This document shows, piece after piece, positions 53,297 to 62,533 of a DNA stretch of 64,000 nucleotides. Location of the stretch: positions 62,001 to 126,000 of the forward strand of contig DUCN01000026.1 in NCBI GenBank assembly GCA_012959805.1, given 5' to 3'. This DNA is from Myxococcales bacterium. Its GTDB lineage: Bacteria; Myxococcota_A; UBA9160; UBA4427. The notes under the pieces are model-generated. The model was given only the letters and a program-made list of their open reading frames with translations, searched no databases and had not been told where the DNA came from. The position numbers and the translations under genes were made by a program. The number at the start of each line of letters is the position of its first letter. Positions within the stretch are counted from its first letter, which is position 1.

Positions 53297-54736
53297 ATGA
53301 CGACTGGTTCGACCGATTCAGAAACAACGCCACAGGCCGAAGACAAGATCACGAACGTCCAGGAGCTCGACGAGTGGATCGACCGCGAGGGGATCCGTTT
53401 CTTCAAGGTCGGCATCTTCGACATCGACGGTGTCATGCGCGGGAAATACATCAACCGCGAGAAGCTGCGCTCGGCCGTCGACAAGGGATTTGGCTTCTGC
53501 GATGTGGTACTTGGCTGGGATTCCCAGGATGAACTCTACGCTTTTGACGCCCAAGCGGGCGGCGCGCGAGGCAAGGGAATCGAGGTCTCGGGCTGGCATA
53601 CCGGATACAGCGACGCGACTGCGCGTCTCGACCTGGCGAGCCTTCGTCGCATTCCGCTGGAAGAAGACACACTCCTGTTGATCGGAGGCTTTCAAGGCGC
53701 GCACGCCGACGTCTGCCCGCGCACGATTCTGACGCGTACCCTCGACAAGGCCCGGGAGATGGGCTTCGAAGTCGACGCCGCTTTCGAATACGAGTTCTTC
53801 CTCTTCGATGAAACCCCGGAGAGCGTTCGCGAGAAGGGCTATCGGAATCTCCAACATTTCACGCCCGGTATGTTCGGCTATTCGGTGCTGCGCAATTCCG
53901 TTCACGCCGAGTTCTACCACGACCTTCTCGATGTGATGGAAGACTTCAATTGTGCCATCGAAGGTCTCCATACCGAAACCGGTCCAGGTTGTATCGAAGC
54001 AGCCATTCGCTATGCGCGCGGCCTCGAAGCCGCGGACCGCGCCTCAATCTTCAAGACCTTCATGAAGGTCTTCGCCCAGCGCGCAGATTTGATGGCCACC
54101 TTCATGGCGAAATGGAGCAACGATTACCCGGGCCAGAGCGGCCATCTTCATATTTCGCTTTGCGACATCAAGTCGGGCAAGAACGCCTTCTACGCCGAAG
54201 GCTCCGAATTCAACATGAGCGAGACGATGCGCCATTTCATCGCGGGCCAGGTCCGGTACATGCCGGAGCTACTCGCCATGGTGTGTTCGACGATCAATAG
54301 TTATCGCCGACTGGTTCCCGGAATGTGGGCGCCCACCGCTGCCAACTGGGGTGTCGAGAACAGAACGACCTCCGTCCGCGTGATTCCCGCTGGCGCGAAG
54401 GCGCAGCGCAGCGAGTATCGGATCGCGCCCGCCGACGCGAATCCCTACCTCGCCCAGGCAGCGGCGCTAGCCTCGGGACTTCGCGGAATCGAAGAAGGTC
54501 TGGAACTCCCGGAAGTCGTGACCGGCAACGGCTACGAGGAGCCGAATGCGCTTACCCATCCTCTCCCCGGCACACTGCGCGAAGCGAGCGATCTCTTTCG
54601 CGCCTCTAAAGTCGCCCGAGAGGAATTCGGAGACGTCTTCGTCGACCATTACGCCGGCACCCGGGACTGGGAAGATCAAGAATTCCGCAAGGCCGTCACC
54701 GATTGGGACCTCGCTCGCTATTTCGAAATCATCTGA
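53297..54736 (+). CDS. Glutamine synthetase family protein
   Basis: The 479-residue protein has a GS N-terminal domain (RFFKVGIFDIDGVMRGKYI) and a catalytic domain with metal-binding FEYEFFLFDETP, GLHTETGPGCIEAAI, the ATP-site GQSGHLHISL and the arginine-rich NRTTSVRVIPAGAKAQRSEYRIAPADANPYLA. It belongs to the group that includes gamma-glutamylpolyamine and gamma-glutamyl-amide synthetases as well as short GS enzymes; the tyrosine adenylylation site of GlnA-I is not visible. The downstream iron alcohol dehydrogenase, only ~107 bp away, suggests use in amine or amino-alcohol catabolism. Confidence 0.85.
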   Translation: MTTGSTDSETTPQAEDKITNVQELDEWIDREGIRFFKVGIFDIDGVMRGKYINREKLRSAVDKGFGFCDVVLGWDSQDELYAFDAQAGGARGKGIEVSGWHTGYSDATARLDLASLRRIPLEEDTLLLIGGFQGAHADVCPRTILTRTLDKAREMGFEVDAAFEYEFFLFDETPESVREKGYRNLQHFTPGMFGYSVLRNSVHAEFYHDLLDVMEDFNCAIEGLHTETGPGCIEAAIRYARGLEAADRASIFKTFMKVFAQRADLMATFMAKWSNDYPGQSGHLHISLCDIKSGKNAFYAEGSEFNMSETMRHFIAGQVRYMPELLAMVCSTINSYRRLVPGMWAPTAANWGVENRTTSVRVIPAGAKAQRSEYRIAPADANPYLAQAAALASGLRGIEEGLELPEVVTGNGYEEPNALTHPLPGTLREASDLFRASKVAREEFGDVFVDHYAGTRDWEDQEFRKAVTDWDLARYFEII

Positions 54737-54843
54737 AGCGCAGAACGACAACCCGCACTCGAACACCCAACGCCTGCCCCGCCGAGAATTCTGCTCCCGT
54801 ACTAAAAATGAACTCGTCAATACGCCTTCGTGAGGAAAGATCT

Positions 54844-56031
54844 GTGAGCGACCACCAAGACAAAGCCGAAATGCTCGTCGGAAACTTCAACTACCCGGCT
54901 TCTTACCGAATCGGCGCAGGCCGAATTCGAGAGCTCGGCAGCGCGTGTCGCGAACTCGGAATGGACCGGCCTCTGATCGTGACGGATCCCGGCATCCTCG
55001 GCCTCGCTTGGTTCGCGCCGATCATTCCGGCCCTCGAAAAGGAGGGCCTCTCTCCCTGCGTCTTCTCGGAGATCGAAGCCAACCCAGCAAGCACCCATAT
55101 CGAAGCAGGCCTGGCCATCGCGAAGGAGCATCGCGCCGACGGGTGTATCTTGATCGGCGGTGGCTCAGCGATGGACGCGGGGAAATGCATCGCGCTCCTG
55201 GCCCAAAACCCTGGCGCCATCCTCGACTATGAGGATGTCGGTGACAACTGGAAACAAGCCGACGGCGAGAATATTCTGCCCACGATCGCTGTGCCCACAA
55301 CCGCGGGAACGGGCTCGGAAGTCGGGCGGGCGGCGGTCATCGTCGATCCAGCCGAACATAACAAGAAGATCATTTTCCATCCGGGCATGAAGCCAGATCT
55401 GGTCATTGCGGACCCCGATCTCACACTCGGACTACCACCCGGCCTCACCGCGGCTACCGGAATGGATGCCCTGGCACACTGCTTCGAAGCGTATTGCGCG
55501 CCCGGCTACCATCCCATGGCCGACGGAATCGCACTCGAAGGCATGCGACTCATTTCGCAAAACCTGGTTCGAGCTTTTGAAGACGGGGGCGATCGATCCG
55601 CGCGCACCCATCTCCTGATGGCCGCTTCGATGGGCGCCACCGCCTTCCAGAAGGGCCTGGGCCTCATCCATGCCCTTTCCCATCCGGTCGGCGGGATGAC
55701 CGGCCTTCATCATGGGACGGCCAACGCAATCTTCCATCCCTACGTCATGGTCCACAATCGCGCTTTCATCGAAGATCGGATGCCACGGGTTGGCCAGGTC
55801 CTCGATCTACCGGGCGAGCGTTTTGAAGACGTCCTCGATTGGACGCTCGAATTGCGCAGCCGACTGGGCCTCCCTCATACGCTCGAGGGAATCGTTGACG
55901 AAGAGATGATTCCGAAGCTCGTGCCGATGGCGGCCGCGGATCCCTCCCTTGCAACAAATCCAAAGCCCTGCAGCCTCGAGGAAATCGAGCGGGTCTTGCG
56001 AAAGTCGATCTCGGGCGACCTGCAGCCCTAG
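54844..56031 (+). CDS. Iron-containing alcohol dehydrogenase
   Basis: The GTG after a TGAGGAAAG ribosome site gives 395 residues starting VSDHQDKAEMLVGNFNYPASYRIGAG, the normal beginning of group III dehydrogenases; an ATG 36 nt upstream lacks a good site. It contains GGGSAMDAGKCIALL, the NAD-binding PTTAGTGSEV, and metal ligands in MDALAHCFEAY, GLIHALSHPVGG and LHHGTANAIFHP. It oxidises or reduces an alcohol/aldehyde with Fe2+ and NAD(P). Being next to a glutamine-synthetase-like gene, it may act on an amino alcohol or a gamma-glutamyl aldehyde, which is inference. Confidence 0.9.
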   Translation: MSDHQDKAEMLVGNFNYPASYRIGAGRIRELGSACRELGMDRPLIVTDPGILGLAWFAPIIPALEKEGLSPCVFSEIEANPASTHIEAGLAIAKEHRADGCILIGGGSAMDAGKCIALLAQNPGAILDYEDVGDNWKQADGENILPTIAVPTTAGTGSEVGRAAVIVDPAEHNKKIIFHPGMKPDLVIADPDLTLGLPPGLTAATGMDALAHCFEAYCAPGYHPMADGIALEGMRLISQNLVRAFEDGGDRSARTHLLMAASMGATAFQKGLGLIHALSHPVGGMTGLHHGTANAIFHPYVMVHNRAFIEDRMPRVGQVLDLPGERFEDVLDWTLELRSRLGLPHTLEGIVDEEMIPKLVPMAAADPSLATNPKPCSLEEIERVLRKSISGDLQP

Positions 56032-56085
56032 CGCTCGAGAGTCCTGCTAGGCGGCTCTCGGTCCAGCCCGTCGGAAATGCACTTG

Positions 56086-56199
56086 CTAGTTCACCGGTTC
56101 CGGCGAAACACCCGCTCGGCGAACCATCCCGATGGCGATCGCACTGCTCATCAGAGTACTCGTTAAAATCCCAACGATTGCTGCCAACATAATTCGCAT
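56086..56199 (-). CDS. Small membrane peptide, 37 residues
   Basis: An ATG with a CAGGAGA ribosome site nine bases upstream starts MRIMLAAIVGILTSTLMSSAIAIGMVRRAG and ends SPEPVN. It is one hydrophobic helix followed by a short polar tail, like small membrane proteins that often escape annotation. The good ribosome site makes translation plausible. It lies downstream of the outer-membrane protein gene, on the same strand, so the two could share a transcript. Function unknown. Confidence 0.5.
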   Translation of the reverse strand: MRIMLAAIVGILTSTLMSSAIAIGMVRRAGVSPEPVN

Positions 56200-56273
56200 G
56201 ACTGTCGTCTCCTGTCTTCTCATTTCCGTTTCGCGATCACTTAAGCGTCCACAAGAGTTGTGCGGACGAGCCA

Positions 56274-58544
56274 CTAGAACCGAAAGGTCCATTGGAGCTT
56301 CACAAGCGGCGCGGTACGCCCTGCGCTCAAACCGTCGGAGGAGTCGAGGCCCTGGTTCACGACGAGAAAGAACTCCCGTCCGTCCTCGATGATCCAGCGA
56401 AGACGGCTATTGACGTCAATCGAATCCGTGTTGTTGTCGTACTGCACCAGCGTGATCCAAGAAAGATTCGGGGTAAAGAGAAGGCTCAACCGAACGCCCA
56501 ACACTTGAATGAGTTCATCGCCGTCTGGAAGTCGAATGTCGTCGACGCGATAGACAACGCTGGTCTGAACGAACCTCGAGAAGCGGTAGATGAGATCGGC
56601 GCTCGCGCGAGTCCGTGACCCATCAAAGAAAGTACCGGCCCCAACAGCGATTTCGCCACCAAGCCTGCGGTTCTTGCTCAGAGTGAATCGAATATCGCCT
56701 TCGTCAGAATGGTACCGGCCGTTTGAAATACTCAGATTGGAAAAATCTGTTTCGACAAACTCAAACAGGTGCAGATATCGAAAGCGCACCGCGTCACCGA
56801 CCGAATTCGCGAGATCGGCCACCGTCCAGCTGACTAGACCGGATTTGACCTCCGATGAAGTCCCGGTCACCAAACGACCCGCGATCCCTGTGTCCACCGT
56901 CAATAGAACCGAAGAATTCGGGCGCCAGCGCCGACGAAAACCGGCATTGTAGTCTCTAATCCCAACCCGGTTCGCAAATCCGAGCGCCGGGTTGAAGTCG
57001 CCATCGAGAACTTCGACCGACACCAACCACCGGTACTTATCATTTGGAAACTCGACTTTCGCACCGTAGGACAGGCCGCTTCCCGTGATCGCTGAGTCGT
57101 CGTCTTCAAAGGCTCGATCCGGATTACTGAAGCTATTTTGAACCCAGGCAGACGCATAGAGGCTCTGTCCGGCCATAAAATTCGTATTTCGATAGTTGTA
57201 GTCCGCTCCGATGAGCGTATTCGTTCCCATTGCCGACGGGTCGCCGTTGGTCACGATGGCCCCGAGTGTTGATTCGCCGATATTCATCGCACCACGTGCG
57301 ACGAGAACATTCTCCGCATCGACCTGATCATGTTTGTCGAGCACAACATCGAGAATCCCGAACTTGAAACGTCCCGTCCGCCCGGTGATCTTGCCCCCGG
57401 CTGTGATTCCCTCTGGTTCACCGACGCTATTGAGGCCGATTTTTCGGGAGAAGAAGGGCTGGCCGTTCCGATTCAGATTCGCAAAATTAAAAATCAGCGT
57501 GTCCTGTAGAAAGAAGTCGCGTTTCTCCGGAAATCGCAGCGAGAACCGAGTCAGGTTCACCCGTCGCGCATCCACTTCAGATTCACCGAAGTCCGTGTTC
57601 ACGGTCAGTGCCGTCGTAATTGACGGAGTCACCTTATAAAAGACATCCAGACTCGGATCGGCACGTGTGTAATGTCTCTCCCGGTCGTCGCCTTCTTCAA
57701 TCTGGTTCACGTCGTCGACCCGGCGAAGTGTCCCCGATGGCGCAACCTGCAAACCTACGCCTTGACTAACCCCCTTCATCCCAACCAGATTTCCGGCGCG
57801 ACCCATCGACGTCAGGAATCGTTCGAGAACGGGATCGGCCCAGCGATCGATTTCGCTGCGTCGACGAATGCCACGGGCCATATTGAATCCCCAGACATTC
57901 CCTTCCGGATCAAAGCTGATCGTCGCATAAGGAATCGCGAACTCGACGATCCATCCCTCGTCATCGACGGAAGCCTGCGCGTACCAACGACCATCCCAGC
58001 TCGGCTCGAACCCTCCCCCTTCGAAAAGGAAGTCTCGACGCGATCCATTGGCGTTGACCTGAAAGAAATACCCATTCTGTCTATCCAGAAACGGATCGAG
58101 GGTGAAGCCGAATCGATCGTCCTTTCGAAGGTCCGCGTCGCGCAACATGACATGCCGCACGATCTCTTCGGGGTTCGTATCCCAAAGCCGCGCCGCAACG
58201 TAGAGATGATCCTCGTCTGTCATGATCCAGACTTCGGTTCGCTGCGTGGGCGCCACTCCGGGGTCGGGCCTCGCCTGGGTCAGACCATCGACATGTGCAG
58301 CATCAGACCATTCTTCCGGCGAGAAATGTCCATCGATGGTTGGCGCTTTCTTCGTCCAGCCAATCTTGATGGTGGGTCGTGCGGCGTCCACGTCCTGCAT
58401 CTCGTCGGCTGCGAGGCCGGGCATAGGCGCGCACATCAAAATCAGAACAGGCGCGATGGCCTTTGAGAACCAGGCACGCCATCGAGTAGCGGCCGGGTGT
58501 CGACATCCCGATCTTCGACGCAACAACAAACGGCCTTTTACCAC
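56274..58544 (-). CDS. Outer-membrane protein with CBM9-like and DUF5916 domains
   Basis: From the GTG chosen (about 756 residues) a signal peptide (AIAPVLILMCAPMPGLAAD) precedes a carbohydrate-binding family 9-like domain (TIDGHFSPEEWSDAAHVDGL, TDEDHLYVAARLWD, FGFTLDPFLDRQNGYFFQVN, WIVEFAIPYATISFD). A long beta-barrel follows (NKRRLGGEIAVGAGTFFDGS-type strands, ending FVKLQWTFRF-like with a terminal Phe). DUF5916 proteins have this plan; their ligands are unknown. The start is uncertain: TTGs 15-21 nt later follow an AAAGG site, and the frame stays open up to 58850 through Arg/Pro-rich sequence. The gene is divergent from the LLM gene. Confidence 0.8.
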   Translation of the reverse strand: MVKGRLLLRRRSGCRHPAATRWRAWFSKAIAPVLILMCAPMPGLAADEMQDVDAARPTIKIGWTKKAPTIDGHFSPEEWSDAAHVDGLTQARPDPGVAPTQRTEVWIMTDEDHLYVAARLWDTNPEEIVRHVMLRDADLRKDDRFGFTLDPFLDRQNGYFFQVNANGSRRDFLFEGGGFEPSWDGRWYAQASVDDEGWIVEFAIPYATISFDPEGNVWGFNMARGIRRRSEIDRWADPVLERFLTSMGRAGNLVGMKGVSQGVGLQVAPSGTLRRVDDVNQIEEGDDRERHYTRADPSLDVFYKVTPSITTALTVNTDFGESEVDARRVNLTRFSLRFPEKRDFFLQDTLIFNFANLNRNGQPFFSRKIGLNSVGEPEGITAGGKITGRTGRFKFGILDVVLDKHDQVDAENVLVARGAMNIGESTLGAIVTNGDPSAMGTNTLIGADYNYRNTNFMAGQSLYASAWVQNSFSNPDRAFEDDDSAITGSGLSYGAKVEFPNDKYRWLVSVEVLDGDFNPALGFANRVGIRDYNAGFRRRWRPNSSVLLTVDTGIAGRLVTGTSSEVKSGLVSWTVADLANSVGDAVRFRYLHLFEFVETDFSNLSISNGRYHSDEGDIRFTLSKNRRLGGEIAVGAGTFFDGSRTRASADLIYRFSRFVQTSVVYRVDDIRLPDGDELIQVLGVRLSLLFTPNLSWITLVQYDNNTDSIDVNSRLRWIIEDGREFFLVVNQGLDSSDGLSAGRTAPLVKLQWTFRF

Positions 58545-58889
58545 GCGCGCGATCCCAATTCGCCCAGGATGCGCGGGCCGGCGTCGGCGATGAAGCCGCC
58601 GCGAACTGGGGAGTGAGTATGGGTCGGCATTGAGCCTCCAGGGGGCGGAACAGCCAAGGCGGGCGCGGGGGGGGGCGCCGATACTAACGCGCCAAGTCCG
58701 GGCTCGACAGACGCCCACAACGTCCAGCGAGACAAAAATGCCCGACTTCGGAGTGCGATCTCCGTCGACCTGTGTTTGAGAGTGCGCGGAAAGTCTCTTA
58801 GAGTCGAGAATCGAATAAAACGTTTTGAAGTGAATCGGCCCACCGCCCATTCAGACCTCAGCCCACAGACACGCCCGAAAGGAAAGAAC
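58545..58889. other. Divergent intergenic region with a G9 tract
   Basis: This gap lies between the leftward outer-membrane protein gene and the rightward LLM gene. It contains a run of nine G (58667-58675) about 125 bp before the outer-membrane gene start. TTGAGA followed 16 bp later by TTAGAG (near 58777-58804) is a weak promoter candidate for the LLM gene. No gene is seen. Confidence 0.45.
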
Positions 58890-59798
58890 ATGCGAATTGG
58901 AGTAATGGCAGGAGCCACCGGCGGCGACGACAGCCTCGATGGCCTCGTTGCCTCGGCAAAGGATCTCGAAGCGCGCGGCTTCGATACGATGTGGATGGCC
59001 AATATCTTTGGCATCGACGCAATCACGGCCGCAGCCGTGATCGGTCGCGAAACCAATACGATTGCATTGGGAACAGCCGTCGTCCCCACCTACCCGAGAC
59101 ACCCCACCGCACTCGCCCAGCAAGCGCTCACGGCACAGTCCGCGTGCGGGGGTCGCTTTGTTCTCGGTATCGGTCTCTCCCATCAGGTCGTCATCGAGTC
59201 GATGCTCGGTCTCTCCTACGAGCGCCGAGCAAAGCACATGCGCGAGTACATGGCGGTACTCGGACCACTGCTCCGAGGCGAGCCCTGCAAGTTCGAAGGT
59301 GAAGAGTATCGCGTGAATCTCACTCTCAGCGTCCCGAACACGCAGCCCGTGCAGACCCTGATCGCCGCGTTAGGCGACCACATGCTGCGCATCGCGGGCG
59401 AGTCGGCCGATGGCACGATTCTCTGGATGACGGGTCCCGAAACGATCGAAAGTCATATCGGGCCGAAACTACGTGAAGCCGCGAGTGCGGCGGGACGTTC
59501 AGAACCGCGCATAGCAGCCGGACTCCCCATCGTGCTGACCAATAACGTCGACGCAGCACGAACCGCCATCAGCGAGAGCCTCGTCATCTACGGGCAGCTG
59601 CCGAGCTACCGCGCCATGCTCGACAAAGAGGGCGCAGCGGGACCCGCAGATGTCGCCCTCGTCGGCGACGAGAAGACCCTCGACGCGGGCATTGCACGCC
59701 TCGCCGACATCGGCGTGACGGATTTCAGCGCGGCGATCTCGGCGACGGAAGACGGTGCGGCCGAGCGAACCCTCGACTACCTCGCGAGCAAGCTCTAG
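58890..59798 (+). CDS. LLM-class F420-dependent oxidoreductase
   Basis: The ATG after an AAAGGAAAG ribosome site gives 302 residues. Luciferase-like motifs are MRIGVMAGATGGDDSLDGLVASAKDLE, FDTMWMANIFGIDAITAAAVIG, IALGTAVVPTYPRHPTALAQQALT and GGRFVLGIGLSHQ; the C-terminus matches the subgroup often annotated as TIGR03564-like F420 enzymes (from memory). Substrate unknown. Such genes often cluster with amidohydrolase and CoA-transferase genes in degradation loci, as here. A terminator-like hairpin follows 15 bp after the stop. Confidence 0.88.
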   Translation: MRIGVMAGATGGDDSLDGLVASAKDLEARGFDTMWMANIFGIDAITAAAVIGRETNTIALGTAVVPTYPRHPTALAQQALTAQSACGGRFVLGIGLSHQVVIESMLGLSYERRAKHMREYMAVLGPLLRGEPCKFEGEEYRVNLTLSVPNTQPVQTLIAALGDHMLRIAGESADGTILWMTGPETIESHIGPKLREAASAAGRSEPRIAAGLPIVLTNNVDAARTAISESLVIYGQLPSYRAMLDKEGAAGPADVALVGDEKTLDAGIARLADIGVTDFSAAISATEDGAAERTLDYLASKL

Positions 59799-59813
59799 AA
59801 GCCAATTGAGAAT

Positions 59814-59842
59814 GGGCCCGGAAGTTTCCGCCTTCCGGGCCC
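59814..59842 (+). terminator. Hairpin, 11-bp perfect stem, after the LLM gene
   Basis: GGGCCCGGAAG and CTTCCGGGCCC pair perfectly around the 7-nt loop TTTCCGC. It starts 15 bp after the LLM stop. Only a short mixed pyrimidine run (GTCCTCC) follows, so it is a GC-rich terminator-like hairpin. Confidence 0.6.
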
Positions 59843-60053
59843 GTCCTCCACAACCACCTCGAACTCGAATCGCACTCCACCGACTCGAACCCTTCCCGAT
59901 TGATGCCACCACGTTGCTCGTGAGTACATCGAAGAGCGGTGGTGCCCCGGACAGGAAAGTCACTTCGCGCGCGATGCGCCCAGGTACATGAAGCCGAGCC
60001 TCGACTCAGGCGAGAATCGAGACCACGATCCGCAAACTGATGGATGGGCTCAC

Positions 60054-61178
60054 TCAGGCGTGAACGCGCTCGACCGTTCCGGCGCTGGCATCAGACTCGG
60101 GCTCGGACAACCAGGCCCTGAGCAGCTCGAAGCCGAGGGCAAGAACCACAGCGCCCAGGAATAGCCCTAGAATCCCCATCGTCAGCATCCCGCCGATGGC
60201 GCCCATGAAGATCACGAGTGTCGGAACCTTCACCCCACGACCGAAAAGCATCGGCTTGAGGATATTATCGACCAGCCCGATTGCCCCACACCACAGCATC
60301 AGACCCCAGGCGCCGGCTCCCCCTAACATCGAGAACCCGATCATCACAGGCGGAACCATGGCGATAACGACGGGAAGCTGAATCACGGCGAAGACGAGAA
60401 CCAGCGCCGCCCAGAGTCCAGCCCCCGGTATGCCGGCCACTAGAAAGCCAGCGCCGGCAAGAAGAGATTGCAGCGCCGCGACGCCTAGGATGCCCTGAAC
60501 GACACTTCGAACAGTCGCGTTCGCCACCTCGACCAGCGCCGGGCCCCGCACCCCTCCTGCTATCCGTTCGATGAAGCGACGAATCGCAAGCCTTCGTGTT
60601 TCACTTCGCACCAACATCACGCCGGCAATGAAAACCGATGCAACGAGTTCCAGGATCCCAACGCCGATGCTTCCGACCGCTGCGAGGAGCCATCGCGAAG
60701 CCGCCCGAAGCTGTGGGGCGAGGCGTGAAAGGGTTTCACCGACATTCTCGCTGGCGGCCAGCCAGCCGGAATGGACCGCGTCTCCGATGATCGGCCAATC
60801 CTTGACCCTCTCGCTGGGAGGCGGAATCTCGAGTGCGCCCTCATTCAGCTCGGCGGCGTATTTCTGTGCGCCGGAGATCAGGGTTTCCGAAAGCGTGACG
60901 ACCGGCACGAAGAGAAGAATCAGGATCGCAGCCACCCCGATCGTGGCCGTCAAGGTTCTGCGCCCACCGAGGGCCTGACAGATTGTGTCGAAGGGACGAT
61001 CGAAGGCAGTCGCGATAATCAACGCCCACACCACGACTCGGAGAAAGGGCGCGATGATGATCAGGCACCATCCAACGAGCAGCGCGATCACACCGAGCCG
61101 AATCGCGATTTCAACCGCCATTCGAATGGATGTCGAGGTGGCATCAGAAGTCAGCGGCGAAGATTCGGGTTCGGACAT
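60054..61178 (-). CDS. AI-2E family transporter (PerM-like membrane protein)
   Basis: A 374-residue membrane protein with about eight helices. It has the family order: an N-terminal helix pair (VIALLVGWCLIIIAPFLRVVVWALIIATAF), a periplasmic loop with ALEIPPPSERVKDWPIIGDAV, and the C-terminal signature VPPVMIGFSMLGGAGAWGLMLWCGAIGLVDNILKPMLFGRG with PTLVIFMGAIGGMLTMGILGLFLG. Family members export small molecules or act as Na+/H+ antiporters, so a role with autoinducer-2 is not implied. Single gene, divergent from the amidohydrolase. Confidence 0.88.
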   Translation of the reverse strand: MSEPESSPLTSDATSTSIRMAVEIAIRLGVIALLVGWCLIIIAPFLRVVVWALIIATAFDRPFDTICQALGGRRTLTATIGVAAILILLFVPVVTLSETLISGAQKYAAELNEGALEIPPPSERVKDWPIIGDAVHSGWLAASENVGETLSRLAPQLRAASRWLLAAVGSIGVGILELVASVFIAGVMLVRSETRRLAIRRFIERIAGGVRGPALVEVANATVRSVVQGILGVAALQSLLAGAGFLVAGIPGAGLWAALVLVFAVIQLPVVIAMVPPVMIGFSMLGGAGAWGLMLWCGAIGLVDNILKPMLFGRGVKVPTLVIFMGAIGGMLTMGILGLFLGAVVLALGFELLRAWLSEPESDASAGTVERVHA

Positions 61179-61304
61179 GGATGCTCCTCTGATTGTCTAT
61201 TGCGAAGGCCCACTGGGGAATAGCACGCCTCGGCCAATAAGCGTCCCGGGCCGAGTTCAGCGAAGGAGCTAGACTTTCATTCCAGTTCAGGGAGCCACCT
61301 TTTG

Positions 61305-62498
61305 ATGAGCGAGATCGACTTTCGACCTTTTGATGCGGACAACCATTATTACGAAGCCGAGGATGCGTTCACGCGCCACGTCCCCAAAGCGATGCAGCCG
61401 CGCTGTGTCCAATGGGCGGAAATCAGCGGACGCAGACATCATGTCGTGGGCGGAAAACTTGCCCATGCCGTCGCCAATCCAACCTGGAACCCAATTGCCA
61501 AACCCGGAGCCATCTCGGAGTTCCTACGCGGGAACCCGAACAAGATCGACCCAAAGTCATTACTCAAGGAACGCGAGCCGCTCCCGGATTACTACCTCAA
61601 CAGTTCCGCACGTATTCAACGACTTGACGAGCAAGGACTCGAAGCGATCTGGCTTTTCCCGACGTTAGGCGTTCTCTATGAAGAGCTGATCAAGACGGAC
61701 ACTGAGGCGGTCAAGGCCATGGTCCGGGGTTTCAATCGCTGGCTCGATGAGGACTGGGGCTGCAACTATCATGATCGAATCTTTGCCGCGCCCTATATCT
61801 CCCTGGTCGATGTCGAGTTCGCCTGCGAAGAGCTCGAATGGGCGCTCGAGAAAGACGCCCGAGTTGTGGTCATCCGCCCGGCTGCCGTACACACCGCAAG
61901 CGACGGCGTGCTTTCCCCTTCCCACGCGCATTTCGATCCCTTTTGGGCCCGCGTGAATGAATCCGGAATCTGTGTCGTCATCCATGCTGGGGATTCGGGA
62001 TACACCACCCATGGCTATGTCCAAGACGGCTTCAGCTCCGCTGGCCTCGGCGGACCGATGATGCCTAATATCAAACACTTCAATATCGAACGCGCGGCCT
62101 ACGACTTCCTGATCACCCTCGCATACGAACGACTCTTCGAGCGATTTCCGAATCTGCGCATCGCGTCCATTGAAAATGGTGCTGAATTTCTCCCAGACCT
62201 GTTTCGAAAACTGCGGCAGTCTCGCGATCGCCTTGCCGTGACCCACTACTACAAAGAAGATCCAACCCTGCTTTTCAAGGAGCACGTCTGGATCAATCCC
62301 TTCTGGGAAGACAACGTCTATGAGATCGAAGAATGCATGGGTGCAGACCGCGTGATCTTCGGTTCCGACTGGCCGCATATCGAGGGCATGCCGCATCCTC
62401 TCGACTACGTTGCCGAACTCGACAAATTCGACGAGGCCAAGAAACGATTGATCCTGCGCGACAACACACGCGAGCTGAACATTCGGCGCCCGCTCTAA
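61305..62498 (+). CDS. Amidohydrolase family protein (ACMSD-like)
   Basis: A 397-residue TIM-barrel metal hydrolase. It has an N-terminal metal motif of the DADNHYYE type in place of HxH (FDADNHYYEAEDAF), a middle region FDPFWARVNESGICVVIHAG, then ERFPNLRIASIENGAEFLPDLF and the final metal Asp in IFGSDWPHIEGM. This subgroup, related to ACMSD decarboxylases, is frequent in uncultured actinobacteria and proteobacteria beside LLM and CoA-transferase genes. The ATG is preceded by GGGAG; a TTG directly before it is less likely. The CoA-transferase gene follows 35 bp later. Confidence 0.88.
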   Translation: MSEIDFRPFDADNHYYEAEDAFTRHVPKAMQPRCVQWAEISGRRHHVVGGKLAHAVANPTWNPIAKPGAISEFLRGNPNKIDPKSLLKEREPLPDYYLNSSARIQRLDEQGLEAIWLFPTLGVLYEELIKTDTEAVKAMVRGFNRWLDEDWGCNYHDRIFAAPYISLVDVEFACEELEWALEKDARVVVIRPAAVHTASDGVLSPSHAHFDPFWARVNESGICVVIHAGDSGYTTHGYVQDGFSSAGLGGPMMPNIKHFNIERAAYDFLITLAYERLFERFPNLRIASIENGAEFLPDLFRKLRQSRDRLAVTHYYKEDPTLLFKEHVWINPFWEDNVYEIEECMGADRVIFGSDWPHIEGMPHPLDYVAELDKFDEAKKRLILRDNTRELNIRRPL

Positions 62499-62533
62499 GA
62501 GCGAAGACTCGAACGGGGAACGGAAGTCATAAC

